Shown here one piece after another: positions 55,267-63,020 of a stretch of 64,000 nt of DNA. The notes beneath the pieces are model-generated. The model did no database searches and was not told the origin of the DNA. It worked only from the letters and a program-made list of their open reading frames with translations. The DNA comes from Clostridiales bacterium. GTDB taxonomy: Bacteria; Bacillota; Clostridia; Christensenellales; CAG-138. The translations under genes and the position numbers were made by a program. The DNA lies in the NCBI GenBank assembly GCA_004558525.1, contig SFCQ01000011.1, positions 1 to 64,000 on the forward strand, in the 5' to 3' direction. Positions within the stretch are counted from its first letter, which is position 1, and each line of letters opens with the position of its first letter.

Positions 55267-55370
55267 AGAAAAGAACAGCCTGCATAGCGCTTATGGATTT
55301 TACAATCTACGCAAGGCGCAAGGGCATATCTCTCTGTCGGATATTGCTTGAGGGTTATATGCGGTTATAG
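55242..55370 (+). CDS. Small protein or remnant downstream of the two-component operon
   Basis: A 42-codon frame (MYIKSDILEKRTACIALMDFT...) starting at ATG 55242, with GGGGGCG upstream, overlapping the previous frame by 25 bases. It is mostly helical with basic residues. It could be the displaced C-terminus of the preceding gene or an independent small protein. Confidence 0.35.
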   Translation: MYIKSDILEKRTACIALMDFTIYARRKGISLCRILLEGYMRL

Positions 55371-55384
55371 CAGAGCAGGCTTTG

Positions 55385-55576
55385 AGAGTGTCAAAAAAGT
55401 GGCTGAACGCCACTTTTTCGAGTTTTCACGGGTTTTGCCTCCCGCTCCCGGGCGGCAAAAGTCGAAGGTACGAAAACCTCTGGGTTTTCATCCGTTCTGA
55501 CGTGCATGCCGTCAGAGCCGGAATAAAGCTTAAGGGGCAGCCGCCCCTTAACAACCCCAGTGTTTTTTGACAGGCT
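55385..55576. repeat. Dispersed palindromic element, 192-bp full copy
   Basis: Starts AGAGTGTCAAAAAAGTGGC, ends TTTTTTGACAGGCT (inverted relative to the start). It contains GTGGC/GCCAC and GGTTTTGCC hairpins, GAAAACC/GGTTTTC, TCTGACG/CGTCAGA and AAGGGGC/GCCCCTT stems in a row. The right two thirds match the inverted copy at 60740-60848. Confidence 0.78.
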
Positions 55577-55617
55577 GAAAGCGGCTTTACGGCTGCTTTT
55601 TTTCCTGCTTTGCCGCT

Positions 55618-57036
55618 CTATTCCGCCGCTTCTTCTGCTTTTGCGGCCTCAGGAAGCTGTAGCCATTTATCCCCCCTGTACATTACAAGCGAGACAAGGC
55701 CTCTTACCGTAAGGTCGGCAGCCATGCCTATCCATGCTCCGGTAAGGCCCAGCGTTGTATACTTTGTAAGCACAAAGCATATGGGCAGCCTCACAGCCCA
55801 CATGCCCGCAAGGCCGAACATGAACAGCCACTTCGTCTTCCTTGCGCCGCGGAAAGCGCCGGATATGCAGTTTGCAAGCGCAAAAAACGGCTGGGCGAGC
55901 GCCTCCACCTTCAATGCGGCGGCGCCTATCTCTACCACCTCTTCGGACGGCGTGAACAGCGATATTATCGCCCCTCCGCCAAAGTACAGCACCACGCCCA
56001 GGCAGCTCATCATTATAACGCAGCCTGTAACGCATATGGTGGAAAAGCTTTTTGCCTTGTCCTTCCTTCCCGCGCCAAGGCTCTGCGCAACAAGCGTGGT
56101 CGCGGCCGCACTGAAACCGAACGCAGGCATATACGTTATGGATTCAGCCGTTATGCCGAGCGAGTGCGCCGCAAGCGAGGCCGTGCCGAGCGATGTCACC
56201 ATGGCAGTCATAAGTATCTGGCCCGCGGATATACATACCCTCTCAAACGTTACGGGAGAGCCGACCTTTACCATGTCTGCCCATATCGCCTTATCAAATC
56301 TGTAATCCTGCTTAAGGCTTATGCTGCAGCGGAACTTGTCAAGGAACATCGCCCTGAGCAGCATAAAGCCCGAGAAGAACGTTGCCGCCGCCGTCGCTAT
56401 CGCGGCTCCGCTCACGCCAAGTCCTGCCCCCCAAATGCGGAAGCTGCTGCCGAATATGGTTATCTCCCTCGGCTCATATATAAGCAGGAAATTCAGCACC
56501 ATGTTTATAACGTTAGTTGAAACGTTGAATATAAGCGGCGTGGCCGTATCGCCCGTGCAGCGCAGTATGTTTGAGCATATCTGCACGGACGCGGTAGCTA
56601 TATATGCAAGCGACACTATTGATATGTACCTCGTAGCGTCCGCGCATATACTCTCCTCCCCGCCGAGCCAATGCGGCAAATACGGCGCGATGCACAGCAT
56701 TATAGCCGTAAGCGCCAGACCAAACAAGGCTATCGCCAGCACACTCTGCCTTACAACGGCCCTTGCCCGGTCTATTTTGTTTGCGCCTATATAGTTGCCT
56801 ACGGGCACACCGAAGCCTATGGCCACGCCTGCAAGTATGCCGTTCATAAGCCAGTTTGTCGAGCTTGTCAGCGCAACGGCTGCAGTAGCGTCCGGCCCTA
56901 TGGCGCCCACCATTGCCGTATCAACATACTGAACCAGCATTATGAGCACCTGCTCAAGCATTATAGGCCAGGCAAGGCTCCATATTATTCTGAATGAGCT
57001 ATGTTCATCACTAAGCACATCTATCTGCCGTCTCAA
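55618..57036 (-). CDS. MATE family multidrug/toxin exporter
   Basis: 472 residues, about twelve membrane helices. MATE landmarks are visible: WPIMLEQVLIMLVQYVDTAMVGAIGPDA near residue 30, GFGVPVGNYIGANK near 85, and the symmetric second-half motif TLVAQSLGAGRKDKA near 312. It should use Na+ or H+ to export organic cations or metabolites. Start TTG 57036 with AAAGGAGCG upstream. It is divergent from rarA. Confidence 0.92.
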   Translation of the reverse strand: MRRQIDVLSDEHSSFRIIWSLAWPIMLEQVLIMLVQYVDTAMVGAIGPDATAAVALTSSTNWLMNGILAGVAIGFGVPVGNYIGANKIDRARAVVRQSVLAIALFGLALTAIMLCIAPYLPHWLGGEESICADATRYISIVSLAYIATASVQICSNILRCTGDTATPLIFNVSTNVINMVLNFLLIYEPREITIFGSSFRIWGAGLGVSGAAIATAAATFFSGFMLLRAMFLDKFRCSISLKQDYRFDKAIWADMVKVGSPVTFERVCISAGQILMTAMVTSLGTASLAAHSLGITAESITYMPAFGFSAAATTLVAQSLGAGRKDKAKSFSTICVTGCVIMMSCLGVVLYFGGGAIISLFTPSEEVVEIGAAALKVEALAQPFFALANCISGAFRGARKTKWLFMFGLAGMWAVRLPICFVLTKYTTLGLTGAWIGMAADLTVRGLVSLVMYRGDKWLQLPEAAKAEEAAE

Positions 57037-57087
57037 ATTTATTTATCGCTCCTTTACGTTTACGCAGGCTTGGCGCCGCGCATTTAC

Positions 57088-57116
57088 ATTATAACTCAGC
57101 CATGCAGATTGTGCAA
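57088..57116 (-). promoter_or_regulatory. Promoter of the MATE gene
   Basis: Minus strand: TTGCAC (57111-57116), 17-base spacer, perfect TATAAT (57088-57093). Its -35 overlaps that of the rarA promoter by four bases. Confidence 0.7.
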
Positions 57117-57137
57117 ACCCGCCGTTTGGCGTATAAT
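57109..57137 (+). promoter_or_regulatory. Promoter of rarA
   Basis: TTGTGC (57109-57114), 17-base spacer, perfect TATAAT (57132-57137). Confidence 0.65.
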
Positions 57138-57188
57138 GAAGCTGTAGCTTTATCGGCCTATAATTATTATTTGAAAGGAAAGCTTGGT

Positions 57189-58490
57189 ATGGATCTTTTT
57201 TCAGCCCCGGCAAAGCGGCGCGCCCCGCTTGCGGACAGGATGAGGCCGCGCACACTTGATGAATTTATCGGGCAGGAGCATATCGTAGGCAAGGGCAGGC
57301 TGCTGAGAAGGGCGATAGAAACGGATACGCTTACGTCAAGCATATTCTTCGGCCCGCCAGGCTGCGGCAAGACCACGCTCGCCAGCGTTATTGCGGAGCA
57401 TACAGGCGCGAACATAGCAAAGCTCAACGCCGTAACCGCCGGAGTGAAGGATGTCAGGCAGGTGATAGAGCAGGCCGAAAAGGATCTTAAGCTATACGGC
57501 AGGCCGACATATCTTCTGCTGGATGAATGTCACAGGTGGTCTAGAACTCAAAGCGACTCCATACTCCCCGCGCTTGAAAGCGGCATAGTGCGCTTTATAG
57601 GCTCCACCACGGAGAATCCTATGGTCTCCATGACAGGAGCGGTCGTGTCACGGTGCAGGCTGTTCCAGTTTTTTCCGCTTACAGCGGACGATATAAAAAA
57701 AGCCATGCGCGCCGCCCTTTCAGATGAAGAAAGGGGCCTTGGCGGCTACGATATAGTAATAGATAACGACGCCTTTGAGCATATTGCTCTTACGGCAAAC
57801 GGGGACGCAAGGAGCGCGCTAAATGCGCTTGAGCTTGCCGCGCTCACCACCGCGCCGGATGAAGACGGGCATATACATATTGACGCCGCCGTTGCCGCAG
57901 AATCGGTACAGAAAAAGGTTGTAAACGTTGACGACGAGCAGTTTTACAACATGCTTTCGGCCTTTTGCAAAAGCCTTAGGGGCGGCGACAGCGACGCAGC
58001 CATAGCATGGTTCGCAAGGCTCATATACGCAGGCGTTGACCCGCGCATAATATGCCGCAGGCTTATCGCCCATGCCTCAGAGGACGTTGGCCTTGCAAAT
58101 CCGCAGGCTATGCTTCAGGCCGTGGCCGCCGCGCAGGCGCTTGAGCTTATAGGAATGCCCGAGGCCAGGCTTTCAATAACGCAGGCAATAATATTCATAT
58201 GCGAAAGTCCCAAGTCAAATTCAGTGGTCATGGCCGTTGATTCGGCCTTTAGGGACGCGGAAACAATTCCGGACGAGCCTGTGCCCATACACCTTAGGGA
58301 TACTTCATATAGAGGTGCGGACAAGCTTGGCAACGGCAAGGGCTATAAGTATCCGCATGATTATCCCGGGCATGTGGTGGCTCAGGAGTACATGCCGCCA
58401 TCGCTCAAGGATAAGCGCTACTATATACCCGGCGAGCTTGGCAGCGAAGCAAAGATACGCGAAAACCATATACGCAGCGGCAAGCTGTAG
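57189..58490 (+). CDS. rarA: Replication-associated recombination protein A (RarA/MgsA)
   Basis: 433 residues of the clamp-loader-like AAA+ family. PLADRMRPRTLDEFIGQEHI at the start, Walker A GPPGCGKTTL near residue 58, Walker B LLLDECHRW near 115, sensor GSTTENP near 140. The C-terminal tetramerisation region contains RRLIAHASEDVGLANP near 295 and GYKYPHD near 392. It acts at stalled forks. The Glu/Cys variation DECHRW for DEIHRF is minor. ATG 57189 is used; upstream frame overlaps the promoter. Confidence 0.95.
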   Translation: MDLFSAPAKRRAPLADRMRPRTLDEFIGQEHIVGKGRLLRRAIETDTLTSSIFFGPPGCGKTTLASVIAEHTGANIAKLNAVTAGVKDVRQVIEQAEKDLKLYGRPTYLLLDECHRWSRTQSDSILPALESGIVRFIGSTTENPMVSMTGAVVSRCRLFQFFPLTADDIKKAMRAALSDEERGLGGYDIVIDNDAFEHIALTANGDARSALNALELAALTTAPDEDGHIHIDAAVAAESVQKKVVNVDDEQFYNMLSAFCKSLRGGDSDAAIAWFARLIYAGVDPRIICRRLIAHASEDVGLANPQAMLQAVAAAQALELIGMPEARLSITQAIIFICESPKSNSVVMAVDSAFRDAETIPDEPVPIHLRDTSYRGADKLGNGKGYKYPHDYPGHVVAQEYMPPSLKDKRYYIPGELGSEAKIRENHIRSGKL

Positions 58491-58493
58491 CCG

Positions 58494-58522
58494 TTGCGCT
58501 TTTGGGCCGGCTCTGGTACAAT
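58494..58522 (+). promoter_or_regulatory. Promoter of the ModA-like lipoprotein gene
   Basis: TTGCGC (58494-58499), 17-base spacer, TACAAT (58517-58522), starting just after the rarA stop. Confidence 0.6.
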
Positions 58523-58576
58523 ATAATTTAACTTTGTTTAACGATAAACCTTATAGAAAGGAATACACTATTCATT

Positions 58577-59083
58577 ATGAACATCAACAAGATCGTCGCC
58601 ATAGCCTTAGCTCTCGTTTTTACGCTTAGCCTGTTTGCCGGCTGCGGCAGCAGCACCCCCGTAAAGGAGAAGGATGCCGGCGAGATAACAATATTCGTTG
58701 ACAGCACCATGAAGGGCGCTTTGACGGCCGCGGCCACAGCCTACACCAAGCCTGTGCGCGAAAAGCCGGAGCGTGAAAAGGCGATAATACTCATCAATTC
58801 AGCCTCTACCGAGGATATAGTGAAAAAGCTTGAGGACGGCGAATATGCGGACGCCGTTATAGTGATAGGCGCCGACCAGCTTGACGCGCTTGACGCGGTT
58901 TCCGGCGGCAAGGATATAGTTATCCATTCTTCACGGATAGAGTTTACGGGTGAAGACGGCGTACCCTATGACGCCGCCATAGTCAACTCCAGCGACAGGC
59001 AGAGTGTGGTTCAGGGCTTTTTCGACTACCTCACCAGCGATGAAGCCGACGCCGTGCTTGCCGAGTACGGGATAGAGAACTGA
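58577..59083 (+). CDS. Compact ModA-like substrate-binding lipoprotein
   Basis: 168 residues. The lipobox LFAGC (Cys near residue 24) anchors it outside. The mature part has the ModA order: ITIFVDSTMKGALTAAATAY, IILINSASTEDIVKKLEDGEYADAVIVIGADQLDAL, and the end SVVQGFFDYLTSDEADAVLAEYGI. The central stretch of about 80 residues that completes the second lobe in normal ModA (about 230-260 residues) is missing; the frame is clean, so this is a natural compact form. No ABC permease or ATPase is adjacent. Ligand unknown. Confidence 0.72.
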   Translation: MNINKIVAIALALVFTLSLFAGCGSSTPVKEKDAGEITIFVDSTMKGALTAAATAYTKPVREKPEREKAIILINSASTEDIVKKLEDGEYADAVIVIGADQLDALDAVSGGKDIVIHSSRIEFTGEDGVPYDAAIVNSSDRQSVVQGFFDYLTSDEADAVLAEYGIEN

Positions 59084-59101
59084 GGATAACATGCTCACAT
59101 A

Positions 59102-59170
59102 AGCATAGCGGAGCGATCCTAACCCGCTATGCTTGGCCTTCCCATACGAATACTATGGGAAGGCATTTTG
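59102..59170 (+). terminator. Two hairpins after the ModA-like gene
   Basis: AGCATAGCGG/CCGCTATGCT (59102-59133), then CCTTCCCATA/TATGGGAAGG (59137-59163) followed by CATTTTG. The second looks like the actual terminator. Confidence 0.6.
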
Positions 59171-59196
59171 ATTGAATTATCGAGGACCCGCACATC

Positions 59197-59970
59197 ATGC
59201 CCGACGCCATTATTCAGTATCTTATAGTATGCCCGCTCATAGGTCTGGCCGGCTTTGTTGACGCTATAGCCGGCGGCGGCGGGCTTATATCTTTGCCAGC
59301 ATATATGCTGGCAGGGCTCCCTGTACACAACGCGATAGGCACGAACAAGCTAAGCTCCTCAATGGGCGCCGCGCTTTCCACCGCGCGCTTTGCAAAAAGC
59401 GGCTTTATCGAGCTTAAGTATGCGGTTCCGTGCGCTTTGGCGGCGCTTTTAGGCTCCGCAATAGGCGCGAAACTCGCCTTCTTTATACCGGACAGGACCT
59501 TTAAGCTAATAATGCTGTTCGTGCTGCCCCTTGTTGCGCTATATGTAATGAAGGGCAAGGCGCTCATGCAGGAAAACGAGCTTGAGCCGTTCGATACGGC
59601 CCATACCATGCTCATAGCCCTGCTTTCAGCCCTGTTCATAGGCATGTATGATGGCTTTTACGGCCCTGGAACAGGCACGTTTTTGCTGCTTATGCTCACC
59701 GGCGCCGCACGCATGAAGCTCAATAATGCCGCCGGGATAACAAAGGTGATAAACCTTTCTTCAAACATTGCCGCGCTCGCTGTATATATGCTAAACGGCA
59801 GCGTGCTCTATCCGCTTGCTCTTGCGGCCGGAGTGTTCAGCATTTTGGGCAACTACCTGGGTACAAAGGTCTTTACGCAAAAAGGCAGCAAGGGCGTTAA
59901 GCCTATTATAATAATCGTGCTTGCCATATTCTTTATAAAGGTCTGTTACGAGCTTTTTACAGCCAAATAA
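59197..59970 (+). CDS. TSUP (TauE/SafE) family membrane transporter
   Basis: 257 residues, eight predicted helices in two repeats: first GLAGFVDAIAGGGGLISLPAYMLAGLPVHNAIGTNK near residue 12-46, second GMYDGFYGPGTGTFLLLMLTGA near 148-170. The GGGGLI and GPGTGTF loops define the family. Members export sulfite, sulfoacetate or related anions; substrate here is not known. The nearby cysteine desulfidase suggests sulfur compounds, which is only inference. Confidence 0.9.
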   Translation: MPDAIIQYLIVCPLIGLAGFVDAIAGGGGLISLPAYMLAGLPVHNAIGTNKLSSSMGAALSTARFAKSGFIELKYAVPCALAALLGSAIGAKLAFFIPDRTFKLIMLFVLPLVALYVMKGKALMQENELEPFDTAHTMLIALLSALFIGMYDGFYGPGTGTFLLLMLTGAARMKLNNAAGITKVINLSSNIAALAVYMLNGSVLYPLALAAGVFSILGNYLGTKVFTQKGSKGVKPIIIIVLAIFFIKVCYELFTAK

Positions 59971-59997
59971 GCGATATGCTGGCCTTCTTTCAGGCAA

Positions 59998-60035
59998 ACG
60001 CAGCCGTTGCCCTCGCTTGGCGGCTGCGCCTTTTT
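59998..60035 (+). terminator. Terminator after the TSUP gene
   Basis: GCAGCCG/CGGCTGC stem (60000-60027) then GCCTTTTT. Confidence 0.65.
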
Positions 60036-60145
60036 ATATGCTCAGCTTTTTCCAATATAACCCAAGCTTCTTTCTGCATAGAAATTGCCGTAAATAACAG
60101 ATAATAGCGATACAACCAAAAGACGCGCAGGAGGAACAGGTAACC

Positions 60146-60694
60146 ATGAAGGCAACCGGTATCGTAAGACGAATTGACGAGCTGGGCAGGGTAGTCATAC
60201 CTAAGGAGATCAGGCGAACGCTGAGAATAAGAGAGGGCGACCCGTTAGAGATATTTACGGACCGCGAGGGCGAGGTAATATTGAAGAAGTATTCACCAAT
60301 AGGTGAGCTTGGCGATTTTGCCAAGGAATATGCCGAATCGCTTCAGCTTGCGTTCGGCACTACCGCCGCCGTATGCGATAAGGACAACGTTATAGCCGCC
60401 TGCGGCGCATGCCGCAAGGAGCTTATAGACAAGGCAGTGTCCCAGGATATAGACGACCTTATGACAAAGCGCACCAAGATATGCCTTTGCGCAGGCGAGG
60501 GCAGGATACCGCAGATCACCGCAGATGAAACGGCGCAATTCAGCGCGGCGGCAGTTGCGCCCATAATCTCAGCAGGCGACCCGATAGGCGCAGTTATGCT
60601 GCTCAGCCGCGATGAGGACGCCACCATGGGCAAGGCCGAGCTTAAGGCCGTTGAAACGGCGGCCCATTTCTTGGGCAAGCAGATGGAGGATTGA
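60146..60694 (+). CDS. spoVT: Stage V sporulation protein T, AbrB-type regulator
   Basis: 182 residues. N-terminal swapped-hairpin AbrB domain (1-50; MKATGIVRRIDELGRVVIPKEIRRTLRIREGDPLEIF) and a C-terminal GAF-like domain (about 60-180) that senses an unknown ligand, as in Bacillus SpoVT. It modulates sigma-G genes in the forespore. Upstream, TGCATA (60075-60080) and CAGATAATA (60098-60106) with a 17-base gap weakly resemble sigma-G boxes. SD AGGAGGAAC. Shows that the host belongs to a sporulating lineage. Confidence 0.94.
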   Translation: MKATGIVRRIDELGRVVIPKEIRRTLRIREGDPLEIFTDREGEVILKKYSPIGELGDFAKEYAESLQLAFGTTAAVCDKDNVIAACGACRKELIDKAVSQDIDDLMTKRTKICLCAGEGRIPQITADETAQFSAAAVAPIISAGDPIGAVMLLSRDEDATMGKAELKAVETAAHFLGKQMED

Positions 60695-60710
60695 GCGTTT
60701 ACAAAGCAAA

Positions 60711-60736
60711 GCGCCGCAGGCTCAAGCCTGCGGCGC
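60711..60736 (+). terminator. Terminator-like hairpin after spoVT
   Basis: A perfect 12-bp stem (GCGCCGCAGGCT and complement) with a 2-base gap. It lacks a T-run because the dispersed element starts four bases later and seems to have displaced it. Confidence 0.6.
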
Positions 60737-60739
60737 TGC

Positions 60740-60848
60740 AGTCTGTCAAAAAACCCCGGGGTTGATAAGGGGCCGCGGCCCCTTATGTTCAATCCGGCTC
60801 TGACGACATGTGCGTCAGAACGGATGAAAACCCAGAGGTTTTCGTACT
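60740..60848. repeat. Dispersed palindromic element, inverted partial copy with flanking 11-bp direct repeat
   Basis: It starts AGTCTGTCAAAAAACCCC and is the reverse complement of the right part of the 55385 copy (AAGGGGC stems, TCTGACG/CGTCAGA, GAAAACC). Its other end is missing. CTGCGGCGCTG occurs at 60728-60738 and again at 60847-60857, directly flanking the element like a target-site duplication. Confidence 0.75.
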
Positions 60849-60868
60849 GCGGCGCTGTTTAATATGCT

Positions 60869-61423
60869 TTACTTTTTCCTGAACAGGCAATAGCTTGGAT
60901 ACCTGTTTTCACAATCCCTTGCAAGCACAGCTATGTCTACATAGCACAAATTGCCTTCCATTCTGACCTTGCCCTTGCGGCCGGGTTCATCGAATTTCCC
61001 CTCGGGAACATGCGGGTCCATTACGCATATCTCCCTTCCCTTTGCGCCGACAAGCACTATAAAATGCCCGCCGTGGGTGAATACTCCCGTCCAACCCTCT
61101 CTGTCCCCGCCGGAATTGGCTATTGCCATTCCTTCTCCATTTTGCAAAAACTGCTGCATCTTGCCGTGGTCGCATGTAAGCTCATATGTCAGGCCAAACT
61201 TTTCGCACACGGCGGGCGCGAGCAGCGTTATCTCCGTGCCGGTATTGTCCCACGCGCGGCAATCGTTTGCAAGCTTGACCGCTTGTGCCGGTGTAAAGCT
61301 GCTGCCGGTCATATTCTCCACCACCATGCAGCAGGAGCAGAGTCCGCACCCGCTGGACGCCACCGTCCCGCCGCAATACGGCATATCCGGATAGTCAAGC
61401 TGGCTGTAATACTTGTATGCCAT
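60869..61423 (-). CDS. C39-like papain-fold peptidase family protein
   Basis: 184 residues without signal peptide. YCGGTVASSGCGLCSCCMVVENMTG near residue 16 holds the nucleophile Cys, GVFTHGGHFIVLVGAKG near 116 the His and MDPHVPEG near 136 the Asp of a C39-like/BtrH-like peptidase fold. Such intracellular homologues are common in gut Clostridia, target unknown. Start ATG with ideal SD AAGGAGAT. Separate transcription unit. Confidence 0.8.
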   Translation of the reverse strand: MAYKYYSQLDYPDMPYCGGTVASSGCGLCSCCMVVENMTGSSFTPAQAVKLANDCRAWDNTGTEITLLAPAVCEKFGLTYELTCDHGKMQQFLQNGEGMAIANSGGDREGWTGVFTHGGHFIVLVGAKGREICVMDPHVPEGKFDEPGRKGKVRMEGNLCYVDIAVLARDCENRYPSYCLFRKK

Positions 61424-61627
61424 TATAAATATCTCCTTATTGTTGCTGCAATAATGATACCATCAGTTGACAATAGCGCACAAGCCCTAAAGGACTGATT
61501 TTGGGCGTTTCTTCGTTCCTGCCGCTTGAATTACCCGGTAGTTCTGCGTTTTTCGGCCTCGGCTCTGAGCGTGCGGGGTTTACTTATTACTTAGATTAAA
61601 TATGGCGGTAAGCTATGCTTGCATTGC

Positions 61628-62017
61628 CTATTCGGGCAGCTTTTTGCCGCAGCGGCGGCAGTATTCGTAGCCCTTTTCAGCTTTTGCGCCGCAATATGGG
61701 CAAAAGCCGGCATCGCTGACGTCGCCGCTTGCTGGGCCTTGCTCCGCTTTGCCGTAACGCATATTGAGCGGGTCTGGCTCCTCGCCGTCCTCGGTTATGT
61801 CGTATTCGCTGTACCGGCTTTTTCCGGTGGCGTTCCTGTAGTTGTATACAGTTTGAACTATGCCTATTATTATGAACACCAGGCCGAATAGCGGAAAGAA
61901 CACGGGCGCGCCCATGTTTATGGCGAGAATAGTCCATATTATGCCTACCACAATGCTTGCTATAGAGCCAAACATGCCCATTGCGCTTTTTGCACGGCCG
62001 GGTTTTATGCTTTTCAT
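61628..62017 (-). CDS. Membrane protein with C-terminal zinc ribbon
   Basis: 129 residues. Two membrane helices (about 18-35, FGSIASIVVGIIWTILAI, and 38-56, APVFFPLFGLVFIIIGIVQ), then a polar linker and a zinc ribbon FCPYCGAKAEKGYEYCRRCGKKL at the very end. Function unknown. It overlaps the dCMP deaminase gene by four bases and is translated after it. Confidence 0.75.
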   Translation of the reverse strand: MKSIKPGRAKSAMGMFGSIASIVVGIIWTILAINMGAPVFFPLFGLVFIIIGIVQTVYNYRNATGKSRYSEYDITEDGEEPDPLNMRYGKAEQGPASGDVSDAGFCPYCGAKAEKGYEYCRRCGKKLPE

Positions 62018-62484
62018 TTTTCTTCCTCCTCCTCGTAACGCTCTATATCGACCCCGGCCATTTCAAACATCTGCATGGCAAACTCGTCGGGATAGCCTTC
62101 GCCGTAAACGACCCTTTTTATGCCGGAATTGACTATCATCTTTGCGCATATGACGCAGGGCTGGTGCGTGCAGTAAAGCGTTGCACCCTCTATGGATACG
62201 CCAAGCTTTGCCGCCTGTATTATGGCGTTCTGCTCGGCATGTATGGCATAGCAAAGCTCGTGCCGTGTGCCTGAGGGTATATTGAGCTTGCGCCGCATGC
62301 ACTCGCCGCGCTCGGCACAGCTCTTTACCCCGGCGGGCGCCCCGTTGTAGCCGGTAGTCAATATACGCTTGTTCTTTACTATTACCGCGCCTATCCTGCG
62401 GTTCTCCTGATAACAGCTCGCCCATTGCGCTATAGTTCCAGCAAGCTGCATAAAACGCCTGTCCCATTTGTCAAAGCGCTGCAT
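62014..62484 (-). CDS. dCMP deaminase (ComEB-like)
   Basis: 156 residues. Zinc-dependent deaminase motifs: YAIHAEQNAI near residue 82 (His and catalytic Glu) and CTHQPCVICAK near 108 (two Cys ligands). A second zinc-type Cys/His set (CAERGECMRR near 55) as in dCMP deaminases. It makes dUMP for thymidylate synthesis. SD AGGGGGCGG. The acidic C-terminus (ERYEEEEEK) overlaps the next start. Confidence 0.92.
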   Translation of the reverse strand: MQRFDKWDRRFMQLAGTIAQWASCYQENRRIGAVIVKNKRILTTGYNGAPAGVKSCAERGECMRRKLNIPSGTRHELCYAIHAEQNAIIQAAKLGVSIEGATLYCTHQPCVICAKMIVNSGIKRVVYGEGYPDEFAMQMFEMAGVDIERYEEEEEK

Positions 62485-62604
62485 AATGCCGCCCCCTTTT
62501 GCAGATGATATGGTGGTGATATATTAGTATAGCATGGCTTTGCCTCACAATTAAACGGTATTTTCGCATAAATGGGGAGTAATTGTGAAATGTGAGCTTT
62601 GCCC

Positions 62605-62633
62605 TTGAATTGAGCGCTGTGTTGGGGTATTAT
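62605..62633 (+). promoter_or_regulatory. Promoter of the groES-groEL operon
   Basis: TTGAAT (62605-62610), 17-base spacer, TATTAT (62628-62633), with start expected just before the CIRCE element. Confidence 0.75.
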
Positions 62634-62644
62634 AACAATCGTGG

Positions 62645-62671
62645 TTAGCACTCAACGAGTGCGAGTGCTAA
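62645..62671. promoter_or_regulatory. CIRCE operator (HrcA binding site)
   Basis: Perfect inverted repeat TTAGCACTC, 9-base spacer, GAGTGCTAA. HrcA represses groE and dnaK operons here in Firmicutes until heat shock. It lies at the expected transcription start, between promoter and groES. Confidence 0.96.
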
Positions 62672-62718
62672 CAAACAGGACAGCAATAAATGATATATAC
62701 ATAAGGAGGCATTTGACC

Positions 62719-63003
62719 ATGAAACTCAAACCCTTAGCTGACAGGGTAGTGCTGAAAAGCGCAGAAGCTGAAGAGACCACGAAAAGCGGCATAATCCTTA
62801 CGGGCAGCGCCAAGGAAAAACCGGTAGTAAGCGAAGTTATAGCCGTAGGTCCCGGCGGCATGGTAGATGGAAAAGAGATAAAGATGTATGTTAAGACCGG
62901 CGACAAGGTGATATTCTCCAAGTATGCCGGAACCGAAGTGAAGCTTGACGGCGAAGAGTACGTAGTAGTCCGCCAGAGCGATATACTTGCTATAGTAGAA
63001 TAA
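62719..63003 (+). CDS. groES: Co-chaperonin GroES
   Basis: 94 residues of normal length: KPLADRVVLKSAEAEETTKSGIIL start, mobile loop near residues 16-32, GDKVIFSKYAGTEVKLDGEEY near 62-82. Caps GroEL during protein folding. SD AAGGAGG. Under CIRCE/HrcA control together with groEL 17 bases on. Confidence 0.97.
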   Translation: MKLKPLADRVVLKSAEAEETTKSGIILTGSAKEKPVVSEVIAVGPGGMVDGKEIKMYVKTGDKVIFSKYAGTEVKLDGEEYVVVRQSDILAIVE

Positions 63004-63020
63004 TCAGGAGGAAAACAACA

